A stretch of DNA of 64,000 nucleotides from contig NC_134963.1 in NCBI RefSeq assembly GCF_965638725.1, positions 7,447,501-7,511,500 on the forward strand, given 5' to 3'. The position numbers and the translations under genes are program-made. Shown one piece after another: positions 1-12,274 of the stretch (positions within the stretch are counted from its first letter, which is position 1; each line of letters starts with the position of its first letter). This DNA comes from Aptenodytes patagonicus (lineage: Eukaryota > Chordata > Aves > Sphenisciformes > Spheniscidae). The notes beneath the pieces are model-generated. The model was given only the letters and a program-made list of their open reading frames with translations. It ran no database searches and had not been told where the DNA came from.

Positions 1-1730
1 TATCTAAACAAACAAGACTACAGTACCAGTAAATACTGTACTGCCCCATTCTACACTGCAGTTAGTAAATACTGAAGAACAATAAGCATATGATTGGAAG
101 GTCAGAACTATACATAAGGAAACATTTTTGGATCACAATGATGAAACAGCTCTCCTTATCATTGCCTTTGAGCACAGTAAAGACAAGCTACTAGGAGATC
201 TATCTCCCAGCCTCAGCCCCCCCCCCCCATTACTGCTTCAATCTCTCCCACTGCAACAATAGTTGGTTCCCTTTAATGTCCATCAAAGCTTTCTTTCCTA
301 GTCTGGACAATAAGGACACCAGCTTGGCCTGAACAAGTTTCTACAGCCACCAGCACAGCTTTCCCTCCATTTATCTATCACCCTCCCCCCATTTCTGTTG
401 TCCAGAAATACAAAGGACATTTCTACGGCAGCAATGCTGTAATTATGGCTAAATTGCATGCAACAGCATTTATCAGGGTTAGGATAAGACTAAATAAAAA
501 ATTGTGATTATGCCATTACTGGTAAAGCTTATTATATTTTTATTTGGTGTCAAAACCAGTGACAACATGGAGCACTGGTAAGACTGAAGCAAAAGAAACC
601 CTGCAGCAAATTCCAGTAAGATTATAGAATAAGAGCAGTCACCTTCTACAACATAACCCATTGGTTTAGCCACATCAAAGCCAAATGACCTCAGAACTTT
701 AGCCTCAGATGCCTGGAAACACTCTGACAACACCTCCAGAAACAAAATCACTACACTGGTAATGTTGCCTAGTTAGGCGACTTACTGCATACAACTCATA
801 GGGCATTGAGACTGAAGAATCTATGCTCTTGTCCAAAAAGGCTTGGTCTTCAGTTGCAAAACAAGCAAGCAAGCAACAAGCCCCAAACCCTTTCAAATAC
901 AAGAACCTATGCAATATTACCTTCCTGAATTCCTAAATAACCTTTTAGATACCATTTCAGTCCAATTCCCTTGATACTGTTTAACCTCAGAGTGAGAAAT
1001 CTGGAAGCTACAGATGACTCAAATCTCTGTACTGTCACTGTGGGCCTTGCACTATATGAAATCAAGAAGTGAGAACTGCAGTAGGAAAGGCCGTGGCAGG
1101 GGGTGCAGAGGGCATGTTTTAGGAAGAATAAGAACAAAAATGATTGTGTTCCAAAGGGATTACAGTTTCTCATTAGCACAGAAGTTTCCTACTTTTGTGC
1201 AAGCCTCTGATCAAGAGTAGAAAACATTGTTTAGTCAACGTACATCTTATCTAGACCAAGAATAAAATAACGATTGTGTAATATCCATCCATAAAATCAA
1301 GTGTCATTGGACACAATCTCTACCAGCACTTAAAATGTTACTACCAAAACAATTCTACCCTGCATACCGACTCCCAGAGACCCTAGTCATGGTGGCACAG
1401 GCTGCCTTACATAATCATTGACAATACCCTAAAACACATCACCTTTCCTCAAACAAGCTTCAAAATTAAACTTTAGTTCAAATTACAATGTATACTGACA
1501 GTGACATTAAGTTAATTGTAGGTCAAAAGTCATGGCTTTAATAATGTTATCTTTCAAGCACTACATGCTCCTTTATTATTCACTGCCTACGTATTATCAC
1601 TCAACACTGACATTACATGGCAACACTGGAATTACCACTAAACTTCATGTCTTCCATTAAAATATTCGAAGTAATGAAGCATATAAATGAAAGTTAAATC
1701 TTTGCCACAGCACTTTATCACGCATGAGGC

Positions 1731-1770
1731 TTTTCATCCACACAGTTATTTTTTCATCCATACAGTAATT
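1731..1770. repeat. Two-copy 20-bp tandem duplication
   Basis: Two adjacent 20-nt units, each beginning TTTTCATCCA and ending in ACAGTWATT, differ at two positions. This is a simple local duplication in intronic DNA with no evident function. Confidence 0.7.
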
Positions 1771-2212
1771 TTCCAAACACTCCTGAGCAATGAGCAAGTT
1801 ATTCAAAATGCCAAATATCCAGAAGCAATAAAGAACAGAAATTTATAGAATAAAGTGATCAGCTAGCTGAATTATAAATGTTAAATTTTCCTTTACTCTT
1901 ACAATTTTACAATTTGCCTTTGTTTTTGAGATAATACAATATACTTGTATTTAGTTTTCTGAGAAGCCAAAAATCTAACTTTCTATGATTTGGTCTTGTT
2001 AGAAATTGCTAAAAACCAAACCCTGTATCTCACATCCATAAATTAAGAAGTATAAAATATTATACAGACTATGTAACGCACTGAGTCACTAAAGCTCATG
2101 AATAAAGCATATGCATTCATTTTTGCTGAAGATTAAATGAAAATCTGAAAACTGTTTCAGATACAAGTTTCCTACGTTTCTCCAATATATTTTCATTGAA
2201 CCAGTATAAGCT

Positions 2213-2722
2213 TCATGCAGCAGTTTTAGTCATCTGCTTGCAGAAAACCATAACAAGATAAAATGACGCTTTGTTGCAGTTCACAAACTCACTAGCAGAG
2301 ATACCAGAAGGATGAAAGAACAGGACAATTTGATTCAGTTCTGTAGCACGCTGCCTGCCAATGACATTTTGACCACTTTCATCCAACACAGAATCGCCGC
2401 AGAAGAAACGAGCGTGTTCAATTTCTTCCAACATTGACCTATATATCCTGAAAAGCTGGAAAAAAGTATTTTTGGCTTCAGAAGAATCAAATATGCAGAA
2501 GTGCATGTTGGTTTGAGAAATCTGTATTTTTAGTGCAAGGATTTTCTCATCCACAATGAAAGAGCTGGCAAGGAAACGCAGGATGCTCAGTCTGGATGAC
2601 TTCTTAAACGGTTTCTCTGATGAAGTCTTCAAGTTACTTAGTCCCACTGAGAAAGGCAAAAATAATATACTGTGAAAAATGTTGTGTTTACAGTTTCTTT
2701 TCTCTGTTTTGGACCAAAACAA
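2213..2722 (-). other. Unidentified exon-like open reading frame in PPP1CC intron 1
   Basis: A 169-codon minus-strand frame runs without a stop through AT-rich DNA, where I would expect a chance maximum near 100 codons. I do not recognise the protein. It is lysine- and serine-rich at first (SSEKPFKKSS), then has alternating hydrophobic stretches (LSILRFLASSF, FFQLFRIY, LNQIVLFF). A pyrimidine-rich acceptor (TTTTTGCCTTTCTCAG) ends at 2647 and a good donor (CTA then GTGAGT) begins at 2292. Together they delimit a possible 354-nt exon (2293-2646), phase 1 on both sides. If the donor is not used, the frame stops at 2213. It could be a cassette exon of PPP1CC, an exon of a nested same-strand gene, a decayed gene fragment or a chance open frame. 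No function is proposed. Confidence 0.3.
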
Positions 2723-5700
2723 GGCAGCTTGCAGAGATCAGACAGTACGATACTAATTGGCAGCTTGGTCATAAAGTCAAAAGAGCAGCTCAATAGTACT
2801 GTACATGCACATTTGTTCTTTCAACACATAAAAAATAACCTCTCTCAGAAATGACAGTCTGGAACTGACAGCAGAACAAGCTAAAGATTAATCAGCTGAG
2901 CAAAAAAGTCAGCCCATTTCAAATAATATTTTATTTATGTCTTGCATCAACGTACTGCTGCACTACTTCCAGACAGTAATATATTCCCATCCTCTTTTAG
3001 GCAGAGATGCTCCTGTTCTTAAAAATCATTTTTCGAGAGCTTGAATTTCAATGTCGAGTCCGGGCAGTCTTCTAACAAGTAAAACCTTCTGCACTGTACA
3101 AGTATGAGAAGTTTTGGAAAAATAAGCTCTCCAATGGATGGAGAAGACTACAGAAAAGATCCCTCCCTGGAGCCTGGATGATCTCTGCAGAGGTACTGAC
3201 TTGAACGTAGGTTCCAATTATTAAAATTAACATTGCTTTCCAAGACAAGGAGGAAAAGTGCTGGAAAGCAACAACAGATACCAACTCTAAAATGAAGGCG
3301 TATTACAAACAGAGGTGAGTGCAGTACAACAGCCGCCCAGCAGAGGGGGAAAAGGAAGTAAAAAGAACTAGAGCAAGAACTTAACGGCACCCCTGTCATT
3401 TTGGTGGAAGCAAACAGAGCTAGCACAGCTGCAGGAGTTAAAACACCGCTTGACATCCAGGATAACTTTTATACATTTCTTTGTGAAGGATAAATGGGTC
3501 ACGAACTGTGGGATTTAGAATGTACAACAGTCAGAAGACCACATGCACGTAGAGTACAACAGAATTCTACACCATCGCTAGCATTTTCCAATGTTCAGTT
3601 TGGTGCCACACAATTCTTTAATGAAGGCAAATGCTATTATAAAACTGAGTATATTATTTCATTCAGGTTTAATATGAAAGGGACGGATGCTTAGGAAAGT
3701 ATTCAAATATAGTAGAATATTCAAAAATATTAGGAATTTCAGTGATCCAAACATCTCATTTTCCTTCAGTATTACATTAAAAGAAGCAGGCGAAATGCTG
3801 TCAACTAAAGTGCTAGAATCAAGTTTTTGTACAGAAAATGTTTTCAAGAAAATAGTCTATCAGCAGGTCAGTTCATTTTTTGGCTTATTAAACAAATCTC
3901 TCAGTTTTACCATATTTTACGTTCAAGTGTCTGCAATCCTAGAGACATTTCCAAAAATATTGCAGGTTGTTTTTAATCTTGTTTTTAGCAGTTCCTGATG
4001 ACAGTTTCACATTCAGTTTCGCACCATAGGCACAAAGGGAATAAATAATTTGAAAGTGGTTGATGTAAAAAAGGTTTTACTTTACTGCAGGCACTACCAA
4101 CTTTGATCAGATCATTTCAAATTCAAAATTGAAACTGAAAAGCAACTCCTCAGTGCCCAAGCCTCTAAAAAGAAGAAGTTCTAGTCTACTTTTTAGTATG
4201 ACGAAAGTTCACAGCAGCATTATCAAACAGAAGATTCTGCATGACTGCAAAGTTTTCATCTTATAACATACTTCCACACTGGAGAGAGCTACGTAGCAAC
4301 AGGTACTCATGCCAATCACAAATACTCAGAGATGACAAATTCCTCCACTTCACTGACTGGGCAAACAGAATTTAACTGACTTATTTGAATCCACAGCAGT
4401 GATAGGAATCTAATCCTTGTCTTCCAAATACAGAGCTCCTACTTCCCATTATTAGAAATTGCTGCAACATAGCAGGAAACAATTAACATTAAGCTATACA
4501 AACTAGGGAGAATTATATGGTTTGAGGTCAACAAGTGCTGCTTGTCTATTAGAAACTTTATCACAGTAGCCCAACTCATCAACAAGTGAAATCTGACCAC
4601 ATTTCAGATTAACATCTGTGAGAATCAGACAGACACTTATCTCAGTATATGAAGCTAAACAGCAAGCAACCCTTCAGACCCGATCAACGCTGTATTTAGC
4701 AGAAAGGTGAAAAAAAATCGGAGAACTGCATTTGTAAGAAATAATCTTCTCTGTTGTCAGCAAAAGTTTATCCGTTCTCTTTGGCTCAACTATTTTTAAT
4801 AACTGGATGATCCTCTTTCCCCATTTAGAGCAAATTAGAGAGAATATCTCCTTGACAGCTATACAACAGGCTTTACCAGGAATAGAAATCAGTGGGTGTA
4901 TAAACAGGAAAGTTTGAGGATTTAGAGTCTTTTTGCCAATTTTAGTGCACTAACCAGGATTTTAGCTTTCAGAATGGCTACCACCATTCTAGCCTTGCAT
5001 GGCTTTATCCAAAGGAGCCTCCATTCATTTCTTGGTGTTCCCTTAATAGCGTTTGCAGAGGCTGCAGCACAGAAAAGATTTTTCAGAAACATATTTCAAC
5101 TTGGGTTCCACTTACATATGTTTAAATTGTGTTATTTTACCCTGTTATTTATTGTTACCATGGTAAGACTAGTACATTTCAATCTTGTTTTCTAGATACG
5201 TTACGATGAGCTCCATTTTCAAACCAGATCCTACTTATTTGTGAAAAGCTGCCAATGCACTAGATGAAGGAAGCGGATAAGGGGCTGAAGTTATAGGAAC
5301 ACCATCTGACATGACACGGAAAGGAAGCCATGCTCACACTCAGGGAATCTTGGGATTTGTCACTCATTCTTTACCCGGAGCTGAACAAGAATTCTGCCAT
5401 TTCCTGGAACCCCTTCCATGACCATACAGATGCCACTGATTTTTCATCTTACAGGGAGCTTTTCTAGCATCTTCTTGTCTACTGGCAGTTTTGACTTAGC
5501 CGACACATACAGCCACAAACTCAGAACCATGTAGTTACTGCCTACAATACTCCTCCTAGAAGGAGAGTAATTTGCTCTCATGTTTGCTCCTTCTTATTCC
5601 TCAGTAAAGTGAGTTAGTTCCAGAAATATTCAAGCCTTTATCCACTATCAAGGACACTTAGGAAACATTTCAATACTCAGTGCAGCATACTGTAATTTAC

Positions 5701-8133
5701 TATACTTTGGAAGCCTTATTCTTGTGAAAATTTTTGTTAGTACAGTTACTAAAAGTGACAAAATTAGACAACCTGTACTCATGAAATTGTTCCTAGCAGA
5801 ACACAACCCTCAATAGTAAAGAGGGCAACAAATATAAATTCAATTACAGCAAAAAAAGATCAGTATGTTCAATGTTTTCATTGAACGGTTTTCCAAGATT
5901 GAGAACAATATTACTGTAAAATGTTTTTTGTGACATTTCAATGCCAAATGGCTCTGTATTATAAACACCTGGAGGAAGAAAGACTCTTCAAATATTTACC
6001 TTAGAATGAGAAGCTAAATATATACTTCCAGGCCTTTTAAAGAACAAACTAATAATTTCAGCTAACTAGCCTAATGTGGGTAGGAGAGTATCAACTATTT
6101 GGGGAAAAAGTAAGAATAACGTAATTTGATCAGAGAAGTCAGGCTAGAAAGCAAGTAAAACCCGCTCACAAATACATTATTAATATCTCATATTAAGAAC
6201 AAAAGCAAGAGTAATTTATTATTCACCCTTTAACCACTTCACTTTACCTCGACCATTAGACTAGATTCACTACTGGCGTAGCGCTCTCGGTCTCTTCCAA
6301 CAGTGCAATGCTAAGGCATATTGTAAAACACAAATACCTGCTTAACTGTATTTTCTCACTGATTTGAAGTATTTAATCACGTCTCTCCCTAATACTTGGG
6401 TGTGTTACCTTTAAAAAGGAAGAGATAATGCGCCCTGTTCATATCCTTTGCATTTTACTAGCAAAATCACCTGAAGTTAACTGTTATAAAAATATGTAAG
6501 TATACAGTTTAAAGACAGCTGTAATGAAATACCAAATTGCTCTAAAATTTAAAGCTTGCCCAAGGATTTGGGCAACTCAGTTTGAGAGTAAGCTGATTAT
6601 TAAAACAGATTTTGCAGTGTTTTCATGCTTGAGTATGATTTTAATCTGTGCGCAACCTTGTCTGAAAAGGGTATCACTTCAAACGGAGTTCTGGTACAGA
6701 CACACCAGACTTTGCACAACTAACATTATGCAGTTGTTCTACCAGAACCGTACTGAAAAAGAACTTCTTGTTTGCTCCAAACCTAAATAGGATGAGAATC
6801 CTTACACATCAGGTATTTTTTTCCCTCCATTTAACACCATGCAGATCTCCACCTTGGAAGTTCAGTCCTGTCACCTACCTAGCCAGACCTGAATAGTTTC
6901 AGGGAAAGGATGAGTCAAGTAAATTTTAAACAACCGAAGAGAATGGCGTTTGCACAGTAACTCACACAATTTAGCACTCTATAAAAAATGCAGCGTTTGC
7001 TAAAATGCAGTATCATTTTGCCCTTTCTAGAAAAAAGTATAAAAATGACAGACTGACACAAAGGTCAATCATTACTCTGTCTGGCAAAGATATTTATAAT
7101 AGACATTTAATAAGCAACAAAAAAAGCACTAGCGTAGGCTACTAACATCAGTAATTGTTTTAAATATTGAAAGACAATCATTGCCTCAAGGAATCCAAAA
7201 TCCCAGCTGAAATGTCAATAAAGGAAAAAATTTAATTTCAGTTCTGGCAGCTGATGCAACCCCAGGTAACATCTTTAGTTGCGTGAACCATCTCTTAAAA
7301 AGAGCTTGTCAGTAAACCTTCTGAGGCCTGATTTATGAACTCTCATCTCCTCCAAACGTGTAATACTGATATAAGCTGGGTAAGAACATAACATATTGAC
7401 ATAGTACATCTTACTACTTTTTGAAACTTTAAACAAGAGAAATCATTCAAAATCATTCAGATCTCTTTCTAGGATTACCTTATTCCATGTTTTTGATATT
7501 AAGAACTTACACTTTTGAGAAAATTGCGTAAGTTACACTAGGGGAAATCAAGTAAGAATTCTAATACCTGTTGTAAAATTGAGCATGTATTAATATGTCA
7601 CCAAACATATGACATACAGGACCTGACATCTACAAATCATACCACTAGAGTTTCAGGAAAATCCTGGTCTAAATTTATGAAGAGAAGCCTTTAAATAATT
7701 TAAACCAGGACAGTTTAAATTGGTAACAGGCAAAACCCAAAACAGATCAGAGGAAAAACCCTATTCACTTTTATTTATTCTAGTTCAATAATCCCATAAT
7801 ACATCCATAGGATTTTTAACTCCAAATAATTTCTAGAGTAGCACTATTGTTCCTCTGCCTGACCTTTTGCTATCCAAGCCATTCCACAAGCAAAATCTTC
7901 TAAGAAGGAAAGGGTGTATTACAGCTGAAAGACATTTCTTCACCATTTGTCTCAGCAACATCTCAGATGACTTTGTGCCAAATGGAAAAAAGTTAAATCC
8001 CTGACCAAGCTCTTCAAGCGTAAGTCCAGATGAGATGCCTGCCCTGACATATGTGAAATGAGGCTGGATCAGGCTAGCTTCCTTCTCTGAGTAATTATGA
8101 TTTTCCTTGATGCCTGGAAGAAAATTTGTCATT

Positions 8134-8175
8134 GGCTACTTCTCAGCCTTTTGCCCTAAGATCAGTCGACATTTC
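8134..8175 (+). pseudogene. U2 snRNA 5'-end-like fragment
   Basis: The segment contains CTTCTCAGCCTTTTG followed closely by CTAAGATCA. This parallels the conserved start of U2 snRNA (CTTCTCGGCCTTTTGG, CTAAGATCA), with one substitution, a small insertion and the loss of one A after the match. Similarity stops before the branch-site recognition region, and no Sm site or 3' stem-loops follow. It is best read as a truncated retro-copied or SINE-associated U2 fragment, not a working gene. The identity is from memory of the U2 sequence. Confidence 0.5.
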
Positions 8176-8991
8176 TAGTCTGGTGCTGACTCCTGCAACC
8201 GAGGGATGATGCTGAAGACACCCCCTGCAACTTCTACGTTTTCCTTTGATTTAGAAACTCCCATGCAACTCTTTTCAACCCAAAGCACTAACAAGACGAC
8301 AATAAGCCCTTCCACAGACTGTCTGAAACACCAAAACCCAACCCTCTATTCACACCTAAAAAGCCACCATACGTTACGAATTAAGAGCCAAAGTCCTACG
8401 GTAACATTAATGCAGGCAGCTAATCAAAGCTAAACCCACGATATCCTGAAACCCATGCAAGTCTCCTCCCGACTTTGTGAAAAGCTGCCTCAACAGACTC
8501 TTTAAACACGCTAGGTCTTATTTCCAGAGCCCCACGACTACCCAGCCAAGCACAGACCCCATGTGCATATGCGGAAGGCAAGAGAAAACCCCCGGGTTTT
8601 TTTAAACACTTTCTTGCGAAAATAGTACTAAATTAAGTATCTCCTTAGAGCTGCAGAAGAGGGGCAGCCGGCTGGTCCCAACACTGCACCGGGAGCGCAG
8701 AGGGGATCAGAGGGCAGGAAGAGCTCGGAAACACGAGGGCTGAGGGAAAAGTTGGGGCTGAAGGGCAGAGCCTCCGGGGCAGCAGCGGAGGCGAGCCCCG
8801 GGAAGACAAAGCGCCTCGGGGCCCCTCCATTTTGGTCCCCCCGACCCCACCGGGCGGGCAGGATGCGGTGCAGCACCCGCGGCGGTGGCTGAGGTGGGAC
8901 CACGGAGCCGCCGCACGGGCGGGCTCCCGGGCACCGGCCCGGCCGCCACCCACCCCGCGGCCACCCGCCCCGTGCCTTCCCCGACCCTCAC

Positions 8992-9046
8992 CCTCCAGCA
9001 GCCGTTGGATGATGCTGTCGATGTTGAGCTTGTCTATATCCGCCAT
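8992..9046 (-). CDS. PPP1CC: PPP1CC coding exon 1 (PP1 gamma catalytic subunit, N-terminus)
   Basis: The exon encodes MADIDKLNIDSIIQRLLE plus the first base of the next codon. It ends at the donor G|GTGAGG, so the protein continues in phase 1 (the family has Val next). The peptide differs from the human PP1-gamma N-terminus I remember only by a conservative Leu/Ile change, and MADxDKLNIDSIIQRLLE separates gamma from alpha (MSDSEKLNLDSIIGRLLE). The product is the catalytic subunit of serine/threonine phosphatase 1, which partners RVxF-motif regulators in nucleus and cytoplasm. This exon covers only the segment before the catalytic core, so no metal-binding residue is in the window. The ATG at 9044-9046 is the family start and has a purine at -3. 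The gene is transcribed leftward, away from CCDC63. Confidence 0.93.
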
Positions 9047-9243
9047 CGCCTCTCAGCGGCCGGGCGGACCCCTCCCCGCAGCTCCCCTCCCTCCGCTCGC
9101 TGCTTGGCCGACCCGACTTCTCTCCTCGTTCTGTCTCGTTTTTCCCCTTCCTCCTCTCCCCCCCGCTCTCCTTCTTCCCTCTCTCTCTTCCCCCCCCGCC
9201 CCCCCCCTCGACCGCCGGTCTCAGCAGAGACCAAGCACTGAAC

Positions 9244-9255
9244 AAAATGGCCGCC
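9244..9255 (+). promoter_or_regulatory. YY1-type motif upstream of PPP1CC
   Basis: AAAATGGCCGCC matches the YY1 consensus AARATGGCNGCC. It lies about 200 bp upstream of the PPP1CC start codon, inside the CpG island, where YY1 sites often mark starts of TATA-less genes. The same motif overlaps the CUX2 start codon at 50192. Confidence 0.5.
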
Positions 9256-12084
9256 GTCTCCTCAGCGAGCTCGGCCGGCGCACGGATACTACGAGCGCGA
9301 CGCGGCTCACCGGAAACCCTCTATAGGCCGGCCGGGAAGAGCGGGGCGGGAGAACGTACCGCGGCCGTTCCGCGCTCGCGGAATCCTTCCGCTCACGGGA
9401 GGGGAAATAGTGCGGCGTTGCCGCCTCCCAGTGTCGGGGCTGTGACAGGGTCCGGCCCGGCCTCGGTCCGTCGAAACCTGGCTGTGAGCTGGACCAGTGG
9501 GCCGTTTGGCGTCAGCCGATGGCGGGAGGTGGTGGCTGGGGTCGGGCTTCTGTCAGTGCTCGAAGGCATGGCACCCGCTCGGAGGCTACGTTGCCTTGAC
9601 CCACGAGGCGGCAGCGGCTTGGCATGAGGCGGCAGGCATGAGGGGTGTGCTCCCCCTCTGGGGAATGGCCGCTTCCCCAGCCCTGAAACAGGGTGAACAA
9701 CACCAAAATCACACCTGCAGCTGCCATCTCCGTCACGGGGTGCTGGGGTCTGTGGGGGGAAGGCCTGTGGGGCACATGGGGCCGTGCCGCCGGCGGGGGA
9801 ACCAGGTGAAGGCGGCGGTGGCCCCTTCCCGCTCCCTGCACACCCCGGCCTGGACGATGTGCGGCCCCCAGCCCGCAGGGTGCCCCGCACGAGACTGACT
9901 GCCGCTTGCTGCCCATCACCAGCTCTTGCAGAGCGTGCCTGGTGCCTGGTCACTACTGGGCTGTAAGCTCCCATCTCCGCTCATTCACGGGAGTTACTGC
10001 AGCCTGAGCAAGCCCTTCAGCTCCTGAGCAACTTCAGATACGTGGCTCTGCCCCTGCAAATTATTTAAGTAACAAATGTACAGCTCTTTGAAATCCTTAT
10101 GGATGGAGAAATTAGCCTACTCTTTCAAAAGCATCTTGCTATTTTATTTCACACTTCTGCTATTATTTTATGCTATATGTAGCTACGGCTTGGCTACAAG
10201 CAATTAAATGAGGTTCTGCTCGTAAATTGGATTGCATTTGCAAGGGAGATGGGCTGTGCGGGCCTTTCCCACTGTTCATTTTGCATTTCTGATTAAATAT
10301 TATGTAATTGCTTTATTTACTCTTACTTTAATTTGCAGGGATGGCTGTGTCAACCTCTCCTCCTCTCCTCCCTTCCCTGCGTGAATTGCTCCCACTATGC
10401 ATGCCGGATTCCTCCAGCCGACAGTTATACAATATTCATAACAGCTTATTATTACCGCGGTGGGGCCAGAGCAGAGTTCAGGTTCATGAGGGCGATAAAG
10501 CAAAGGACTTGCAGTCTCAGCACACCTTAGATCTGGCAGGAGGAAGAGATAAGAGGATGCAGACAAAGTCTCCCTGAAACGCAGGTGCTTGCCCGCTGCA
10601 AAACGCAGCTTCAACACTCGACTCCCCTGAGCGAACACTTATTGTAACGAGCACACCCAAGCCGATATGCTAATCTTAGTCACGCTGGTGTAAGCCCAAA
10701 GTAACCCCGTTGAAGACAATAGAGTTACTTCAGATTTACTTCAACGTGACAGCATTTACAGATTTACATCTATTTTTGTCCTGCACCTTCCCGGGGAACG
10801 GCCCCCCCTGGCTCTTTGGCACTGAATGCTTGCTTTCTCTTTCAAATCCTTTCCAATTCTGCAGGGCAAGTTGTTCTCTTGGACTTTGCTGGATTATTTA
10901 AAAAGGGAAATTGGTCCTGTGTTTCCAGAGGAACCTTCGTGGTCTTGTTTTCCTTGCTGGAAATATCTCCATCTTATCTCATCCTTCACCTGTTACCCCC
11001 TCTCCAGGGATGAGTCCTGCGAGGATCTGAGCACCTTTAGTGGGGTGCTGAGTCCCTTTCACTCCTGTTAATGCTCTGGGAAACAGGGTGGAGGGCGATA
11101 GCTCAGCACCTTCCAGAGTGCGACCCAGGAGATGTACTTGGGGATTCACTGGAAACACCGTACTTCTGGAAGGAAGGATCTGGCCCTTCAAAAGAGACCG
11201 GTGAGGGCAAAGAATATATCTCACTTGCTGAACCACATCAGGCAAGGTCCAAAGCACCGTCAATTCTTGTTAAAAGAGGTATAGCCAAGGGGAAGGGAGA
11301 GAAGTGACAGATAAAGGCGAATCTGTCGAGGCCCCATCATCACCTTGATAACCAACTCGCATTGCTACAGCTCCGCGTCTCCAACAGCAGCCGCCAATGC
11401 TTGGTGTCCTGATCGGAAGGGGGCTGTATTTTTGCACAGGGTCTTTCGCATTTACATTTTTGCTATGTGAACATAAAAATAAGGACCTTTACTTAACAGC
11501 AGCAAACTCTGTGATGAGCTGGAGATATTAAAATGCCACCACAAAATTATCTTTTTAATAAGCTAACTTTTCTTTGCTGGAAATAACAAGCCTCACCCCA
11601 CACCAGCCTCTCTGATTAGAAAAGGGACCCAGCCAAGGTGTTATAAATATCCTGAAACTATTTTGTTCTCCAGTGTTGCTCACAACAATGATTTATTTCT
11701 AGAGGAGGAACAATCAGGGAAAACCCTTTGTCCTTAAACTCTGCACACAGGCTTGAAGCATTCCATAATTTTGAAGCTTGTCGTTCATATATTCCCCCCC
11801 TTCTTTCTATTTGTCTACAACTTACGTTCTAGTTTGCTAAATACATGATGATGTACGGTTTATCTCGCTTGCAGCTCTGAGACCTTTGTGTCTTTTCCTC
11901 CTTCCCCCCCCTGAAATTCCACAAATAAATCACTGCTTTGGTAACATTCCTTGGAAGCCTCTGTGTAAAATATCTTTCCCCACTGATTTGTCCTCACTAT
12001 CTCATGCGCATGCCACTTCTGTTTATCGTACAGTTGCTCATAATCTGGCTATGTTTAAAAATATATATATTACATATATAATAC

Positions 12085-12274
12085 CCACCTACATACAGGA
12101 GCAAAATAAGGAGCGTTTCATTATTGTTCTGTACATATATACATAATATGCACACACATACATACACGATGTGTATAATATAATATGTATATACACTATA
12201 TGTACACACACATACATGTATATATATGCAGATGATAATGAAACGCTCCTTATTTTATCCCTGTATGTAGGTGG
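12085..12274. repeat. Long inverted repeat with AT/CA-rich loop
   Basis: The 40-nt arm at 12085-12124 (starting CCACCTACATACAGG) is matched in reverse complement by 12235-12274, with about three mismatches. The 110-nt interior is TACATA/CACACA-rich and itself partly self-complementary, so the whole unit could fold into a hairpin of about 190 nt. It could be a MITE-like element or an inverted duplication of a microsatellite flank. No open frame or target-site duplication was evident. Confidence 0.85.

Larger units (their letters stand above)
1..8991 (-). other. PPP1CC: PPP1CC intron 1 (left part, truncated by window edge)
   Basis: This AT-rich stretch lies downstream of PPP1CC exon 1 on the minus strand. 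It begins at a consensus donor (GTGAGG) next to 8992. I looked for the highly conserved PP1 catalytic exons (metal-binding GDxHG, GDxVDRG and GNHE motifs) and found none, so exon 2 onward should lie left of position 1. That makes the intron longer than 8.9 kb. Inside it are a short tandem duplication at 1731-1770, the unexplained open frame at 2213-2722 and a U2-like fragment near 8134. Nothing else in it looks like a gene. Confidence 0.75.
8640..9460. promoter_or_regulatory. PPP1CC: CpG-island promoter of PPP1CC
   Basis: Composition switches sharply from AT-rich intron to a CpG-dense block covering PPP1CC exon 1 and its upstream side. There is no TATA box at a useful distance, as expected for a housekeeping phosphatase gene. 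Upstream of the start codon lies a long polypyrimidine run on the plus strand (about 9115-9210, purine-rich as read in the 5' leader). Beyond it are a YY1-type site at 9244 and an ETS-like ACCGGAAA near 9309. The transcription start is not defined by the sequence. Confidence 0.75.

Noticed and set aside
3687-3998. 103-codon plus-strand frame in PPP1CC intron 1
   Set aside because: This length is about the chance maximum for the intron, and no good splice sites or recognisable protein accompany it.
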